A stretch of 64,000 nucleotides of DNA. It comes from Bifidobacterium rousetti (GTDB lineage Bacteria > Actinomycetota > Actinomycetes > Actinomycetales > Bifidobacteriaceae). Shown here in pieces: positions 27,701 through 35,803 of this stretch. Each line of letters begins with the position of its first letter. The stretch's first letter is position 1. Below the pieces are notes generated by a model, which saw nothing but the letters and a program-made list of their open reading frames with translations, searched no databases and was not told where the DNA came from. The stretch is taken from assembly GCF_008698235.1 (NCBI RefSeq), contig NZ_PEBH01000004.1, positions 154,544 to 218,543 of the forward strand. Reading direction: 5' to 3'. A program made the translations under genes and the position numbers.

Positions 27701-30700
27701 GGACGGCGGCACCTCGAAGCACGCCGTGCGCGACATCGTCATCCCGCTGACCGTGCCGAAGGACGCGACCGGCGGCATGCCGATCGTCAACCGTGAGCGC
27801 CTGATCCCGGACGTGTACGCGATGCTCGCCGCGACGGCCGGCATCGGCAACACCGCCATCACCGGCGACGTGCTCGCCGCGATGCCGGAGATCACGGCCA
27901 CCGACGCCGACGAGGCGCCGTTCGGCGTCGCCACCGCCACCTATACGTTCTCCGCGAACCTCGGCTACGACCACGAGGCCGCGACCGGCGGCGCGTTGCC
28001 GTCCACCCTCAGAGCCTCCCGCATCGCGCCCGACGCGCTGGTCGGCCCGGCGTGGCCGGCGATCTACGCGGCACTCGGCTCGGTGTCCGTCCACGGCTAC
28101 CCGGTCATCGAAGGCCTGCTCAACGCCGTCCACCTCGATCACCTCATCGAACTCGAACAGACCGAGGACGAGCTGTTGAAGCACGTCGGCGAGACCATCA
28201 CCCTGAAGTCGTGGGCGGAGGACTACTTCGAATCCGCCTCCGGCCGCGTCGTCACCATCCATGTGACGCACACCGCCGCCGACGGCACGCTGCTGGCGCG
28301 CGAGACCGAACGCTTCGCGATCCGCGGCCGCGTCTACTCCGGCGCGCTGCCGGCGGACGCGCCCGAATACGGCGGTCTTGCCGACGCGGGCATCAAGCAG
28401 ACCGCGCGTCGCCTCCTGCGCCGCGTCAAGGTCACCGCGCCCGGCGACATGACCGCGTTCGCCCGCACCTCCGGCGACTTCAACCCGATCCACACCTCGA
28501 AGCGCGGCGCCGCGATCTCCGGACTCGCCGCCCCGCTCGTGCACGGCATGTGGCTGTCCGCCACCGCGCAGCACGCGGTGCAGGCCGTCGACGACAAGGG
28601 CGCCCACTACGAGATCGCCGGATGGACGTACAACATGTACGGCATGGTCCAGCTGAACGACCAGGTCGAGATCTCCGTCGAACGTGTCGGCCGCGTCGAG
28701 CATGCCGGCATGGCCCTCGAGGTCACCTGCCGCATCGCGGGCCAGCTCGTCTCCCGCGGCACCGCGCTCGTGCGCGCCCCCCGCGCGGCGTTCGTCTACC
28801 CCGGACAGGGCATCCAGAAGCAGGGCATGGTCCTCGACGAGCGCGCCAAGTCGCCCGCCGCGCGCGATGTGTGGGAGCGCGCCGACAGGCTCACCCGCGC
28901 CAAGCTCGGCTTCTCGATCATCGCCCTCGTGCGCGATAACCCGAAGGAGCTCACCGCCAACGGCGTCACCTACCGGCACCCGGAGGGACTGCTCAACCTG
29001 ACGCAGTTCACGCAGGTCGCGCTCGCCACCGTCGCGTTCGCCCAGACCGCGCGACTGCGCGAGGCCGGCGCCGACATCTGGCCCGCCTACTTCGCCGGAC
29101 ACTCGCTCGGCGAGTACAACGCGCTGTCCGCGTTCGCCGGCGTGATCCCGCTGGAGACCGTGCTCGAGCTGGTCTTCCACCGCGGCTCGACGATGCACCA
29201 CCTGATCCCGCGCGACGCGCAGGGCTGCTCCAACTACCGCATGGGAGCCCTTCGCCCGAACCAGTTCGGCGTCGACGACGCGCACGTCAAGGCGTACGTC
29301 GAATCCGTGGCCGAGAAGAGCGGCGAGTTCCTGCAGATCGTCAACTACAACCTCGCGGGCGCCCAGTACGCGATCGCCGGCACCATCGCGGGCCTCAAGT
29401 TCCTCAAGGAGGACGCGAACCGCCGCGCCAAGGAGGCTGGCGGCAAGCCGGCGTTCATGCTCGTGCCGGGCATCGACGTGCCGTTCCACTCCGTGCTGCT
29501 GCGCAAGGGCGTGCCGGAGTTCCGCGACAAGCTCGACGCGCTGCTGCCGCAGTACATCGACTACCGCGGGCGACTGGTCGGCCGCTACATCCCGAACCTC
29601 GTGGCCTGCCCGTTCGAGATGACACGCGAGTTCGCCGCGAAGATCCTCGAGGTCGTGCCCTCCGAGCGCATTCGCAAGGCGCTCGAGGACCCGGCCGTGT
29701 GGGACTCCTACGCCGCCGACGACCAGAAGCTCGGCCGACTGCTGCTGACCGAGCTGCTCTCCTGGCAGTTCGCGTCCCCGGTGCGCTGGATCGAGACCCA
29801 GTCGCTGCTGTTCCGCCACGCGGCGCAGGGCGGTCTGGGCGTCGAGGAGTACGTCGAGGTCGGTCTCGGCAACGCGCCGACGCTCGCGAACCTCGGGTCC
29901 AAGACCCTGCGTCTGCCCGAGTTCTCCGGCACCGACGTGACCGTGTACAACGTGGGTCGCGACGAAGGCCGCGTGTACATGACCGACACCGACTCGCTCG
30001 TGCCCGACGAGGCTGACGAGCCGGCTGAGTCGGCCCCGGCGCCCGTCGAAGCCGCCCCCGCCGGAGGCTCCGCCGTCGCCAAGCTCGGCTCGGCCCCTGC
30101 CGAGGGAGAGAAGCCCGCGGCCGCCAAGTCCGCCGCGGCTCCCGCCTCTCCGGTTGCCGCTCCGTCGCAGGCCGCCGCCGCTCCGGCCGCCGCCAGCGGC
30201 CCGGTCGCCGACCTCCCCTTCAAGGCGTCCGACGCGATCGGCGTGCTCATGGCCTACTCGACCAAGATCCGCATCGACCAGATCGGCACCTCCGACACCA
30301 CCGACACCCTGACCAACGGCGTCTCCTCGCGCCGCAACCAGCTGCTCATGGACATCAGCTCCGAGCTGGGCGTGGCCAGCGTCGACGGCGCCGCCGAGGC
30401 GACCCTCGACCAGCTCGCCAAGATCGTCAACAAGGTGGCACCGAACTACAAGCCGTTCGGACCGGTCCTCTCCGAGGCGATCCGCGACCGTCTGCGCGCC
30501 CTGTTCGGCGCGGCCGGCGTCAAGCCCGCGCACATCCGCGAGCGCGTCACCGGCGTGTGGGGCCTCGGCGAAGGCTGGGTCGCGGCCACGACCGCCGCGC
30601 TCCTGCTCGACACCCGCGAGGGCTCGAGTTCCCGTGGCGGCGATCTCGCCAAGCTGCCCACCGGCGCCGCCGCCAACCAGGCCGCCGCCGATCAGCTCAT

Positions 30701-33700
30701 CGACGACGCCGTGGCGCTGGTCGGCCAGACCAAGGGCGTGCCGGTCTCCAAGCCGTCCGCCGGCGGTGCCGCGGGCGGCGCGGTGGTCGACTCCGCCGCG
30801 CTCGACGCCTTCGCCGAGAAGGTCACCGGCTCCAACGGCGTGCTCGCCGCCACCGCCCGATTCGTCCTGAACGAGCTCGGCGTGGCCGCCCCTGCCCCCG
30901 AGCCGGGCGAGGACGAGAACGCCGCCGTGGTCGCGGCCGTCGACGCCGAGCTCGGCTCCGACTGGCCCAAGCAGGTCGAGCCGCGCTTCGACGCGAACAA
31001 GGCCATCCTCTTCGACGACCGTTGGGCGTCGGCCCGCGAGGACCTCGCCCGCGCCTTCTACGAGAAGGACGCGGACCTGCTGTCCGGCGGATTCGTCGGA
31101 CTCGGCAAGGCGGTCGCCGACGAGGCGCAGTGGTTCGCATCGAAGCTTGATGCGTCCGATCCGGCCGGCGCCGCGCTGAAGGCCGCCTTCGCCCGTGTCG
31201 CCTCCGAGGCGCTCGAACCCGTCGCCGAGGACCCGGCCGCGTCCCGCTTCGCGCGTGACGTCGCCGTGGTCACCGGGGTCAGCCCGAACTCGATCGCCGC
31301 GCAGGTGGTCGAGGGCCTGCTCGCGGGCGGCGCGACCGTCATCGCCACGTCGCACAGCTTCAGGCCGTCGATCAAGGAGTGGGCGAAGCGCGCCTACCGC
31401 ACCCACGCGGCCGGCGCCGCCAAGCTGTGGCTGGCGCCCGCGAACCTGTCCAGCTTCCGCGACGTGGACGCGCTCGTGGACTGGGTCGGCAACGTCCAGA
31501 AGAAGACGACCGGCGCGACCACGACCATCCTCAAGCCCGCGTACGAGCCGACCCTGTTCTTCCCGTTCGCCGCCCCGCCGGTGCACGGCACGCTCGCCGA
31601 TTCCGGCGAACTGTTCGAATCGCAGGCCCGCCTCATGCTCTGGGGCGTCGAGCGCGCGATCGCCGGCCTGTCGAGGATCGGCGCCGACACCGACGTGCAG
31701 CATCGCCTGCATGTCGTGCTGCCCGGCTCGCCGAACCGCGGTGTGTTCGGCGGCGACGGCGCGTACGGCGAGGTCAAGTCGGCCTTCGACGCGATCGTCA
31801 ACCGCGCCCACGCCGAGCGCGTGTGGTCCGACCGCGTGACCTTCGCCCACCCGAAGATCGGCTGGGTGCGCGGCACCGGACTCATGGGCGGCAACGACCC
31901 GCTGGTCGCCGTCGTCGAACGCCACGGCATCCACACGTACTCGACCGCGCAGATCGCCGCCAAGCTGCTCGACCTGTGCACCGCCGAATCGCGTGCGAAG
32001 GCCGCCGAAGCGCCGCTCGACGTGGACCTGACCGGCGGACTCGGTTCCGAGCCGATCGACATCAAGGCGTTGCGCGCCGAGGCCGCAGCTTCGGCTCCCT
32101 CTGACGGGGAAGCCGGCGTGCGCGGCGCGACTGAGGGGGAGAACGACAGCTCTACCCTGATCAAGGCGCTGCCCAGCCCGCACACCCCGCATCAGCCGCA
32201 CGTCGACCTCGCCGACTGGGCGAACGTGACCGCCCGCCCCGAGGACGAGATCGTCATCGTCTCCATCGGCGAGCTGGGTCCGTGGGGCTCCGGCCGCACG
32301 CGCGCCCAGGCCGAGCTCGGCATCCACTCCGACGGCACCGTCGACCTCAACGCCGGGGCCGTGCTGGAACTCGCATGGAACATGGGCCTGCTCACCTGGG
32401 CCGACAGCCCCAAGCCGGGCTGGTACGACACCGACGGCAACCTCGTGCCCGAGGAGGACATCGCCGAGCGCTACCACGACGAGGTCGTGGCCCGCTCCGG
32501 CATCCGCCCGTTCGAGGAGGGCATGGGCAACGACTACAAGGACGGCGCCGACGAGGAGGAGAGCGAGGTCTACCTCGACCACGACGTCACCTTCTCCGTG
32601 CCCAGCGAGGATGTCGCCCGCGAATACGTCAAGCTCGACGAAGCCCACACCTCCTACGCGAAGGACGACGAGTCCGGCGAATGGAACGTGACCCGCCACG
32701 CCGGCTCGATGATCCGCGTGCCGCGCCGCGCCACCATGACGCGCACGGTCGGCGGCCAGTTCCCGAAGGGCTTCGACCCGATCAAGTGGGGCATCCCCGC
32801 CTCGATGGTCGGCGACGTCGACGAGATCGCGCTGTGGAACATCGTCACCACGGTCGACGCGTACCTGTCCGCCGGCTTCACCCCGGCCGAGATCCTCGAG
32901 GCGATCCACCCGTCGCTGGTCGCGTCCACGCAGGGCACCGGCTTCGGCGGCATGATGTCGATGCGCAAGCTCTACCTCGATCGCTTCCTGAACCACGAGA
33001 TCCCGACCGACATCCTCCAGGAGGCGCTGCCGAACGTCGTCGCCGCGCATGTGATGCAGAGCTACATCGGCGGCTACGGCAACATGATCCAGCCGGTCTC
33101 CGCCTGCGCCACCGCCGCGGTGTCGCTCGAGGAGGGCGCCGACAAGATCGCGCTCGGCAAGGCCGACTTCGTCGTCACCGGTGCGATCGACGACATCGGC
33201 GTCGAGTCGGTGATCGGCTTCGGCAACATGAACGCGACCGCCAACTCCGAGGAGATGTACGACAAGGGCATCGACGCGCGGTTCTTCTCCCGCGCGAACG
33301 ACCGTCGTCGCGGCGGCTTCCTCGAATCCCAGGGCGGCGGCACGATCCTGCTGACCCGAGGCGACATCGCGCTGAGGCTCGGCCTGCCGGTCGCCGGCGT
33401 CGTCGGCTTCATCCACTCCTACGCGGACGGCGCGCACACGTCGATCCCGGCCCCGGGCCTCGGCGCGCTGGCGGCCGGCCTCGGCGGACGTGACGCGAAG
33501 CTCGTCAAGGATCTCGCGCGTCTCGGCGTCACCCCGGACGACATCGCCGTGGTCTCCAAGCACGACACGTCCACCAACGCCAACGATCCGAACGAGTCCG
33601 AGCTGCACAACACGCTCGCCCACGCGATCGGACGCACCGACGGCAACCCGCTGTTCGTCATCTCGCAGAAGACCCTCACCGGCCACGCGAAGGGCGGCGC

Positions 33701-34226
33701 CTGCGTCTTCCAGGTCAACGGCCTGACGCAGCTGTTCGCCTCCGGCGTCATCCCGGCGAACGCCTCGCTCGACTGCGTCGACCCGAAGCTCGAGCGCGAC
33801 GACCACATGGTGTGGCTGAGGAAGCCGCTGCGCATCGGCGGCGGCGAGGACGCGTTCGGCCGCGTCGCGGACGGCAAACCGGTCAAGGCCGGACTCGCCA
33901 CGTCGCTCGGCTTCGGCCACGTGAGCGGCTTCGTGGCGCTCGTGCACCCCGGCGCCTTCGAGGCGGCCGTCGCGAAGGCTGACGGCGAGGCCGCGCTCGA
34001 GGCATGGCGTGAACGCGCCAACGCGCGCCTCGCCGCCGGCCAGCGCCGCCTCGAGGAGGGCATGATGGGCCGTGCCGCGCTCTACGAGCCGATCGACAAC
34101 CGCCGCTTCCGCGAGGACGGCACGCGTCTCGCCTCCGGCGGTCGCTACGACGCGCACGAGGTCGAGAAGGCCATGCTCCTCGACCCCGACGCCCGTCTCG
34201 GCGCCTCCGGCTACTTCGAGGCGTGA
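24774..34226 (+). CDS. fas: Type I fatty acid synthase, single-chain
   Basis: Megasynthase of 3,150 residues that makes long-chain acyl-CoA from acetyl- and malonyl-CoA and NAD(P)H. Domains in order: acyltransferase (GHSQG, Ser124); enoyl reductase (GGAAGGHHSWESLDDLL region, about 400-900); MaoC-like dehydratase (GDFNPIHT, His1240); malonyl/palmitoyl transferase (GHSLGEYNALSAF, Ser1444); an Ala/Pro linker then the carrier domain with NGVSSRRNQLLMD (likely Ser1851); ketoreductase (VTGVSPNSIAAQVVEGLLAG); ketosynthase (VSACATAAVS, Cys2778, then KTLTGHAKGGA). This is the bacterial/fungal-like single-chain order. It follows accD by 82 bases, and AcpS is encoded downstream. No catalytic residue seems missing. 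Confidence 0.97.
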   Translation: MTTFFLNRLAEGEPHALAFAGQSTPWPVALADQTTDPELADALHAHVDAAYAKLTPVNAELLATTGRPVDLFGFTPNPARLGAAADATASVEGIALTQLGALIDLNHLGYDVTRANPTAVLGHSQGVLAVHMVKAIREAGSIDAARDQIDEILATAALIGAAGTRAARELALSPRAGEATPMLSVRGATRAQVEALAARVNNPRGPISIAVTNSASHHVLSGFPDDLAAFGVEAAKEHKKQARLREEKVRGGAVFAPVLEYLDVTLPFHSPLMQPAVDRTVDWARACGFDEDRARALAEEVLLNHVDWAARVRAALEGADPAKLWIVDMGPGSTLGKLIGHVVEGTGVGVVEATTLAERAALSTATDEPARTQNWTVFAPRVAHTPAGDRLVTKFSELTGKPPVLLPGMTPTTVDPEIVAAAANAGYWAELAGGGQVTAEVFDRHVARLEELLDEGRTVEFNAMFMDRYLWNLQFGSSRIVPKKRASGAPIDGVVISAGVPELDEAASLIAQLKKDGLPYVSFKPGTVDQIRQVIRIAKAVSPTVILMQVEGGAAGGHHSWESLDDLLTSTYAEVRACDNLVLVAGGGIGTPDRAADYLSGQWSRAYGLPDMPVDGVLVGTAVMTAKEAHTSPEVKQLLVRTPGITAETAADSDTDPFAPAGERWVPSGKSIGGVASGLSHLHADIYEVENSSAECGRLLVRVMKHPEELESRRAEIIEALDKTAKPYFGDLKTMTYLQWAQRFAELAYPWVDDTYADRFLDLLHRIEARVADVDSGEFASKLGVTRDDVIKDPAPAIAALEREYPQAARITVTPADEAWFPVLVREYPKPMPFVPVIDNDLLRWWGQDQLWQSEDPRYPADSVRVIPGPISVAGITTVDEPVADILGRFESAAIERAKELTEDAAAPLYATLGEAASAEDFIRKSPNISWVGHVTDNPAYGTALGDKDYEIRAVDEEKGEYDLDIHLDTYWDNDPDGGTSKHAVRDIVIPLTVPKDATGGMPIVNRERLIPDVYAMLAATAGIGNTAITGDVLAAMPEITATDADEAPFGVATATYTFSANLGYDHEAATGGALPSTLRASRIAPDALVGPAWPAIYAALGSVSVHGYPVIEGLLNAVHLDHLIELEQTEDELLKHVGETITLKSWAEDYFESASGRVVTIHVTHTAADGTLLARETERFAIRGRVYSGALPADAPEYGGLADAGIKQTARRLLRRVKVTAPGDMTAFARTSGDFNPIHTSKRGAAISGLAAPLVHGMWLSATAQHAVQAVDDKGAHYEIAGWTYNMYGMVQLNDQVEISVERVGRVEHAGMALEVTCRIAGQLVSRGTALVRAPRAAFVYPGQGIQKQGMVLDERAKSPAARDVWERADRLTRAKLGFSIIALVRDNPKELTANGVTYRHPEGLLNLTQFTQVALATVAFAQTARLREAGADIWPAYFAGHSLGEYNALSAFAGVIPLETVLELVFHRGSTMHHLIPRDAQGCSNYRMGALRPNQFGVDDAHVKAYVESVAEKSGEFLQIVNYNLAGAQYAIAGTIAGLKFLKEDANRRAKEAGGKPAFMLVPGIDVPFHSVLLRKGVPEFRDKLDALLPQYIDYRGRLVGRYIPNLVACPFEMTREFAAKILEVVPSERIRKALEDPAVWDSYAADDQKLGRLLLTELLSWQFASPVRWIETQSLLFRHAAQGGLGVEEYVEVGLGNAPTLANLGSKTLRLPEFSGTDVTVYNVGRDEGRVYMTDTDSLVPDEADEPAESAPAPVEAAPAGGSAVAKLGSAPAEGEKPAAAKSAAAPASPVAAPSQAAAAPAAASGPVADLPFKASDAIGVLMAYSTKIRIDQIGTSDTTDTLTNGVSSRRNQLLMDISSELGVASVDGAAEATLDQLAKIVNKVAPNYKPFGPVLSEAIRDRLRALFGAAGVKPAHIRERVTGVWGLGEGWVAATTAALLLDTREGSSSRGGDLAKLPTGAAANQAAADQLIDDAVALVGQTKGVPVSKPSAGGAAGGAVVDSAALDAFAEKVTGSNGVLAATARFVLNELGVAAPAPEPGEDENAAVVAAVDAELGSDWPKQVEPRFDANKAILFDDRWASAREDLARAFYEKDADLLSGGFVGLGKAVADEAQWFASKLDASDPAGAALKAAFARVASEALEPVAEDPAASRFARDVAVVTGVSPNSIAAQVVEGLLAGGATVIATSHSFRPSIKEWAKRAYRTHAAGAAKLWLAPANLSSFRDVDALVDWVGNVQKKTTGATTTILKPAYEPTLFFPFAAPPVHGTLADSGELFESQARLMLWGVERAIAGLSRIGADTDVQHRLHVVLPGSPNRGVFGGDGAYGEVKSAFDAIVNRAHAERVWSDRVTFAHPKIGWVRGTGLMGGNDPLVAVVERHGIHTYSTAQIAAKLLDLCTAESRAKAAEAPLDVDLTGGLGSEPIDIKALRAEAAASAPSDGEAGVRGATEGENDSSTLIKALPSPHTPHQPHVDLADWANVTARPEDEIVIVSIGELGPWGSGRTRAQAELGIHSDGTVDLNAGAVLELAWNMGLLTWADSPKPGWYDTDGNLVPEEDIAERYHDEVVARSGIRPFEEGMGNDYKDGADEEESEVYLDHDVTFSVPSEDVAREYVKLDEAHTSYAKDDESGEWNVTRHAGSMIRVPRRATMTRTVGGQFPKGFDPIKWGIPASMVGDVDEIALWNIVTTVDAYLSAGFTPAEILEAIHPSLVASTQGTGFGGMMSMRKLYLDRFLNHEIPTDILQEALPNVVAAHVMQSYIGGYGNMIQPVSACATAAVSLEEGADKIALGKADFVVTGAIDDIGVESVIGFGNMNATANSEEMYDKGIDARFFSRANDRRRGGFLESQGGGTILLTRGDIALRLGLPVAGVVGFIHSYADGAHTSIPAPGLGALAAGLGGRDAKLVKDLARLGVTPDDIAVVSKHDTSTNANDPNESELHNTLAHAIGRTDGNPLFVISQKTLTGHAKGGACVFQVNGLTQLFASGVIPANASLDCVDPKLERDDHMVWLRKPLRIGGGEDAFGRVADGKPVKAGLATSLGFGHVSGFVALVHPGAFEAAVAKADGEAALEAWRERANARLAAGQRRLEEGMMGRAALYEPIDNRRFREDGTRLASGGRYDAHEVEKAMLLDPDARLGASGYFEA

Positions 34227-34304
34227 GTGGCGTGAACGCGATCATGTGCGCCTGACCTGTGAGATAGGCGCGTGAGGCCGGTGCGCCGGCATGGATCGGC
34301 ACGG

Positions 34305-34348
34305 AAAGGTCTGGAGCAACAGGGTGCACCTCATTGCTCCTGACCTTT
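34305..34348 (+). terminator. Hairpin downstream of fas
   Basis: Arms AAAGGTCTGGAGCAA and TTGCTCCTGACCTTTT pair over 15 bases with one mismatch around a 14-base loop, followed by CGTG. Placed 80 bases after the fas stop with T-rich 3' arm, it is a plausible terminator for the acc-fas operon. Confidence 0.65.
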
Positions 34349-34357
34349 TCGTGTTAC

Positions 34358-34538
34358 GAGGGGTACTTCTGCGGTCTTGCGGACATCCATCTCGCTTGCG
34401 AGGGGTACTCGTCGTGGGTATGGGGTCATCAAAACGGCTTGACACCGATGGAGTTAAGCCATTTATGGGCTTTGATACCTCATACGGGTACCCCTCATAA
34501 GCGAGATAGATGTCCGCAGTTGGCGCAATGTACCCCTT
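34358..34538. repeat. Imperfect 180-base inverted repeat between fas and acpS
   Basis: Two arms of about 80 bases. The best-matched portion is 31 bases at 34378-34408 against 34488-34518, with three differences. The arms contain repeated CGAGGGGTAC words, and the centre has a second pair around ATCAAA / TTTGAT. The 450-base fas-acpS gap contains this plus the hairpin at 34305; no gene is supported there. Lower GC than the flanking genes suggests acquisition or a degenerate mobile sequence. Confidence 0.75.
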
Positions 34539-34678
34539 GCAATGCAGATAGCGTCTGCGTGGATATTGTTGTGGCGCATGGAGCTGATGTCGTCGGGTAT
34601 CCGATGGCTCGCATGCCGACGGCGCACGTGGCTGTGGCATGTACGCATGCCGGTGGCGCAGGATGAAAGGGAGTCGCG

Positions 34679-35413
34679 ATGGGCGTATACGGACTGGGGC
34701 ATGACGTGGTGGACGTCGCGGCGTTCGGCGAGCAGCTGGCGGAGCCGGGCTCACGCATGCGTGGTCTCTTCTCGGTGCGCGAGGTGCGGCAGGCCGCGGC
34801 CCGCGCGGCGCGCAAGAACGACGACGAGGCCGTGCATCTCGCCGCCAAGTGGGCGGGCAAGGAGGCGTTCCTCAAGGCGTGGTGCGAGGCGCTGGGGGAG
34901 TGCGACTACCCGTTCACGCTCGATGATTTCCCGTGGTCCGGCGTCGAGATCCTCGACGATTCGCGCGGTGTTCCCCATGTGACCCTGTCCGGCAAAGTCG
35001 CCGAGGCGTTCCGAACCTCGATGGAGGAGGCTCTGGGGGATGCCGATGATGCGCGCGTCGGGGGCTCCAGTGTCGGGAGCGTCGGCGTCGGTGTGCGGTC
35101 TGCTGGCAACGGTTATGGCGGCGGTGCCGCAGCTGTTGGCGGTGGCTATGGCAGCGGTGGCTATGACGATGGTGCCGCCGGCGGGTATGCCCCCGGTTCG
35201 GATATGAGCCCGTATGCCATGATGCGCAATGCCCGCCCCGTCGATCCCTCTTTGGGGCCGCACGCCGTGATGCGTGGCGCGGCGGGGGCGACTGCCCGCG
35301 GCGGCTTGTCGGCAGGTCCGTCGGGCGGCATCCCACTCCCGGCGCGCATCCATGTCTCCCTCAGCCACGACGGCCCCGTCGCCTCCGCCGTCGTGATCAT
35401 CGACGGCCGCTGA
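34679..35413 (+). CDS. acpS: 4'-phosphopantetheinyl transferase with Gly-rich insertion
   Basis: AcpS-type enzyme of 244 residues, about twice the usual length. It transfers phosphopantetheine from CoA to the carrier domain of FAS. Conserved metal-binding blocks are GLGHDVVDV near the start and AAKWAGKEAFLKAW, and the C-terminal strand is RIHVSLSHDG. Between them residues 121-220 are an insertion rich in Gly, Tyr, Ala and Ser (GNGYGGGAAAVGGGYGSGGY), unlikely to fold. The ATG at 34679 follows AAGGGAG. Its position after fas fits FAS activation. The inserted loop is unusual for AcpS; function unknown. Confidence 0.88.
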   Translation: MGVYGLGHDVVDVAAFGEQLAEPGSRMRGLFSVREVRQAAARAARKNDDEAVHLAAKWAGKEAFLKAWCEALGECDYPFTLDDFPWSGVEILDDSRGVPHVTLSGKVAEAFRTSMEEALGDADDARVGGSSVGSVGVGVRSAGNGYGGGAAAVGGGYGSGGYDDGAAGGYAPGSDMSPYAMMRNARPVDPSLGPHAVMRGAAGATARGGLSAGPSGGIPLPARIHVSLSHDGPVASAVVIIDGR

Positions 35414-35456
35414 TCGACGCTGCGCGTGAGCCGTTGTGTCGTGATGTACGTATTCT

Positions 35457-35562
35457 CGAGAAAAGCCGTCGCTGACCGCTTCGTGGCGTCAGGTTTTCTC
35501 GAAATCGCCCCAGTGCTCGAGAGAACCTGACGCTGGCGATGTCGCAGCGACGGTTTTTCTCG
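35457..35562 (+). repeat. Nested double inverted repeat
   Basis: Outer arms 35457-35474 and 35545-35562 (18 bp, one mismatch) enclose inner arms 35486-35502 and 35517-35533 (17 bp, one mismatch). Both mismatches are G-U on the plus strand, so RNA from that strand would pair fully. A third partial copy of the inner arm (GAGAGAATCTGACGCTG) follows at 35580-35596. It sits between acpS and amylosucrase. Confidence 0.75.
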
Positions 35563-35646
35563 GGGAACCGGCGCATTCCGAGAGAATCTGACGCTGACGG
35601 ATGTCGTATGCCGGTGTTCTGCGGGATCGATTGCTTGGCCAAACGA

Positions 35647-35664
35647 TGTCGAAACGGTTCGACA
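35647..35664. promoter_or_regulatory. LacI-type operator 1 of the amylosucrase gene
   Basis: Palindrome TGTCGAAACGGTTCGACA with central CG, typical of LacI-family operators. It lies 24 bp centre-to-centre upstream of a second related palindrome, consistent with tandem binding. Confidence 0.65.
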
Positions 35665-35670
35665 CGCCGG

Positions 35671-35688
35671 TATCGAACCGGTTTGATA
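35671..35688. promoter_or_regulatory. LacI-type operator 2 of the amylosucrase gene
   Basis: Palindrome TATCGAACCGGTTTGATA (one mismatched pair) that overlaps a -35-like TTGATA. Repression by a sugar-responsive LacI protein encoded elsewhere is likely. Confidence 0.7.
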
Positions 35689-35711
35689 TTTCGTGCGCGC
35701 GCGGATACCAT
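35683..35711 (+). promoter_or_regulatory. Putative amylosucrase promoter
   Basis: TTGATA at 35683 and TACCAT at 35706 with a 17-base spacer. The -35 lies in operator 2, which fits a repressible promoter. The leader to the start codon is about 85 bases. Confidence 0.45.
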
Positions 35712-35803
35712 AAAGACACAGCCGATGCGACACGGCATCGACCGACGACAGAACAACGAAGTGAAGTTGCGTGCAGTCCAGCGCAAACAGTCAAGGAGCG
35801 AAG

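Noticed and set aside
24753..34157. A 3,134-residue open frame on the minus strand covering the whole fas gene
   Set aside because: It is exactly antiphase to the synthase, built of Val/Gly/Asp/Arg typical of GC-rich antisense frames, and has no domains. The plus strand has all expected catalytic motifs.
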